DNA of 5,416 bases from Actinomycetota bacterium. Its GTDB lineage: Bacteria > Actinomycetota > Actinomycetes > Actinomycetales > Cellulomonadaceae. The position numbers were made by a program, and so were the translations under genes. The stretch is from NCBI GenBank assembly GCA_018898235.1, contig JAHIJU010000382.1, positions 1-5,416 on the forward strand, read 5' to 3'. The notes beneath the pieces were generated by a model. It saw nothing but the letters and a program-made list of their open reading frames with translations. It was not told where the DNA came from and searched no databases. Positions 5,352 through 5,416 of the stretch are shown piece after piece; position 1 is the stretch's first letter, and each line of letters starts with the position of its first letter.

Positions 5352-5375
5352 CGGTCACCCCGCCAGCGGTGACCG
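5352..5375. repeat. 8-bp inverted repeat CGGTCACC/GGTGACCG
   Basis: CGGTCACC (5352-5359) pairs exactly with GGTGACCG (5368-5375) across an 8-nt spacer. It may be a terminator-type hairpin for the regulator gene or, because it ends 30 nt before a possible new start at 5406, an operator or leader element of the next gene. Confidence 0.4.
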
Positions 5376-5405
5376 CACCGCCCGGCGGGTGGCGGAGGAC
5401 GAGCG

Positions 5406-5416
5406 GTGCAACCACC
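5406..5416 (+). CDS. Possible start of a next gene, cut by the window end
   Basis: A strong ribosome site, GGAGGA (5394-5399), is followed six nt later by GTG at 5406, which opens a frame (Val-Gln-Pro) that runs off the window. Only three codons are visible, so no product can be named. The call rests on the spacing and strength of the ribosome site alone. Confidence 0.3.

Overview
The window is very GC-rich DNA with long open frames on both strands, GTG as well as ATG starts, and strong G/C bias at third codon positions. This suggests an actinobacterium (Actinomycetota). The gene mix would suit a Cellulomonas-like or related genus, but the sequence does not fix the rank. I support five complete genes plus a possible sixth start at the right edge. 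No rRNA, tRNA, CRISPR array, transposase or integrase was seen.

Left part (about 1-3050). A minus-strand gene (155-1894) encodes a 579-residue protein whose C-terminal half reads like the distal part of an actinophage tail fibre. A twin-arginine-like segment sits unusually far inside the protein. No other phage gene is visible beside it. It diverges from a plus-strand gene (2109-3044) for a three-helix membrane protein with a DUF3592-like C-terminal part. The 214-bp divergent region holds a plausible promoter for the minus-strand gene and two consecutive hairpins in front of the plus-strand gene.

Right part (about 3050-5302). A minus-strand pair encodes a patatin-like phospholipase (3754-4584) and a PlsC-type acyltransferase (3054-3767), overlapping by 14 bp. 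A TetR-family regulator (4742-5302) is divergent from them. Between the regulator and the patatin gene lies a locally AT-rich perfect palindrome, GATAGT-GA-ACTATC, placed over the likely patatin transcription start; it is the best candidate for the TetR operator. A second, 9-bp inverted repeat lies in the same region. The simplest reading is a ligand-responsive lipid-remodelling cassette: one enzyme removes acyl chains, the other adds them, and the regulator senses a hydrophobic ligand or membrane stress. The ligand and substrates are not known from sequence.

The most unusual feature is inside the acyltransferase gene: an exact 18-bp inverted repeat with a 13-nt spacer (3250-3298). It is in coding frame, so both strands encode nearly the same peptide there. 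It lies about 200 bp past the stop of the convergent membrane-protein gene, where it could form a strong hairpin in either transcript.
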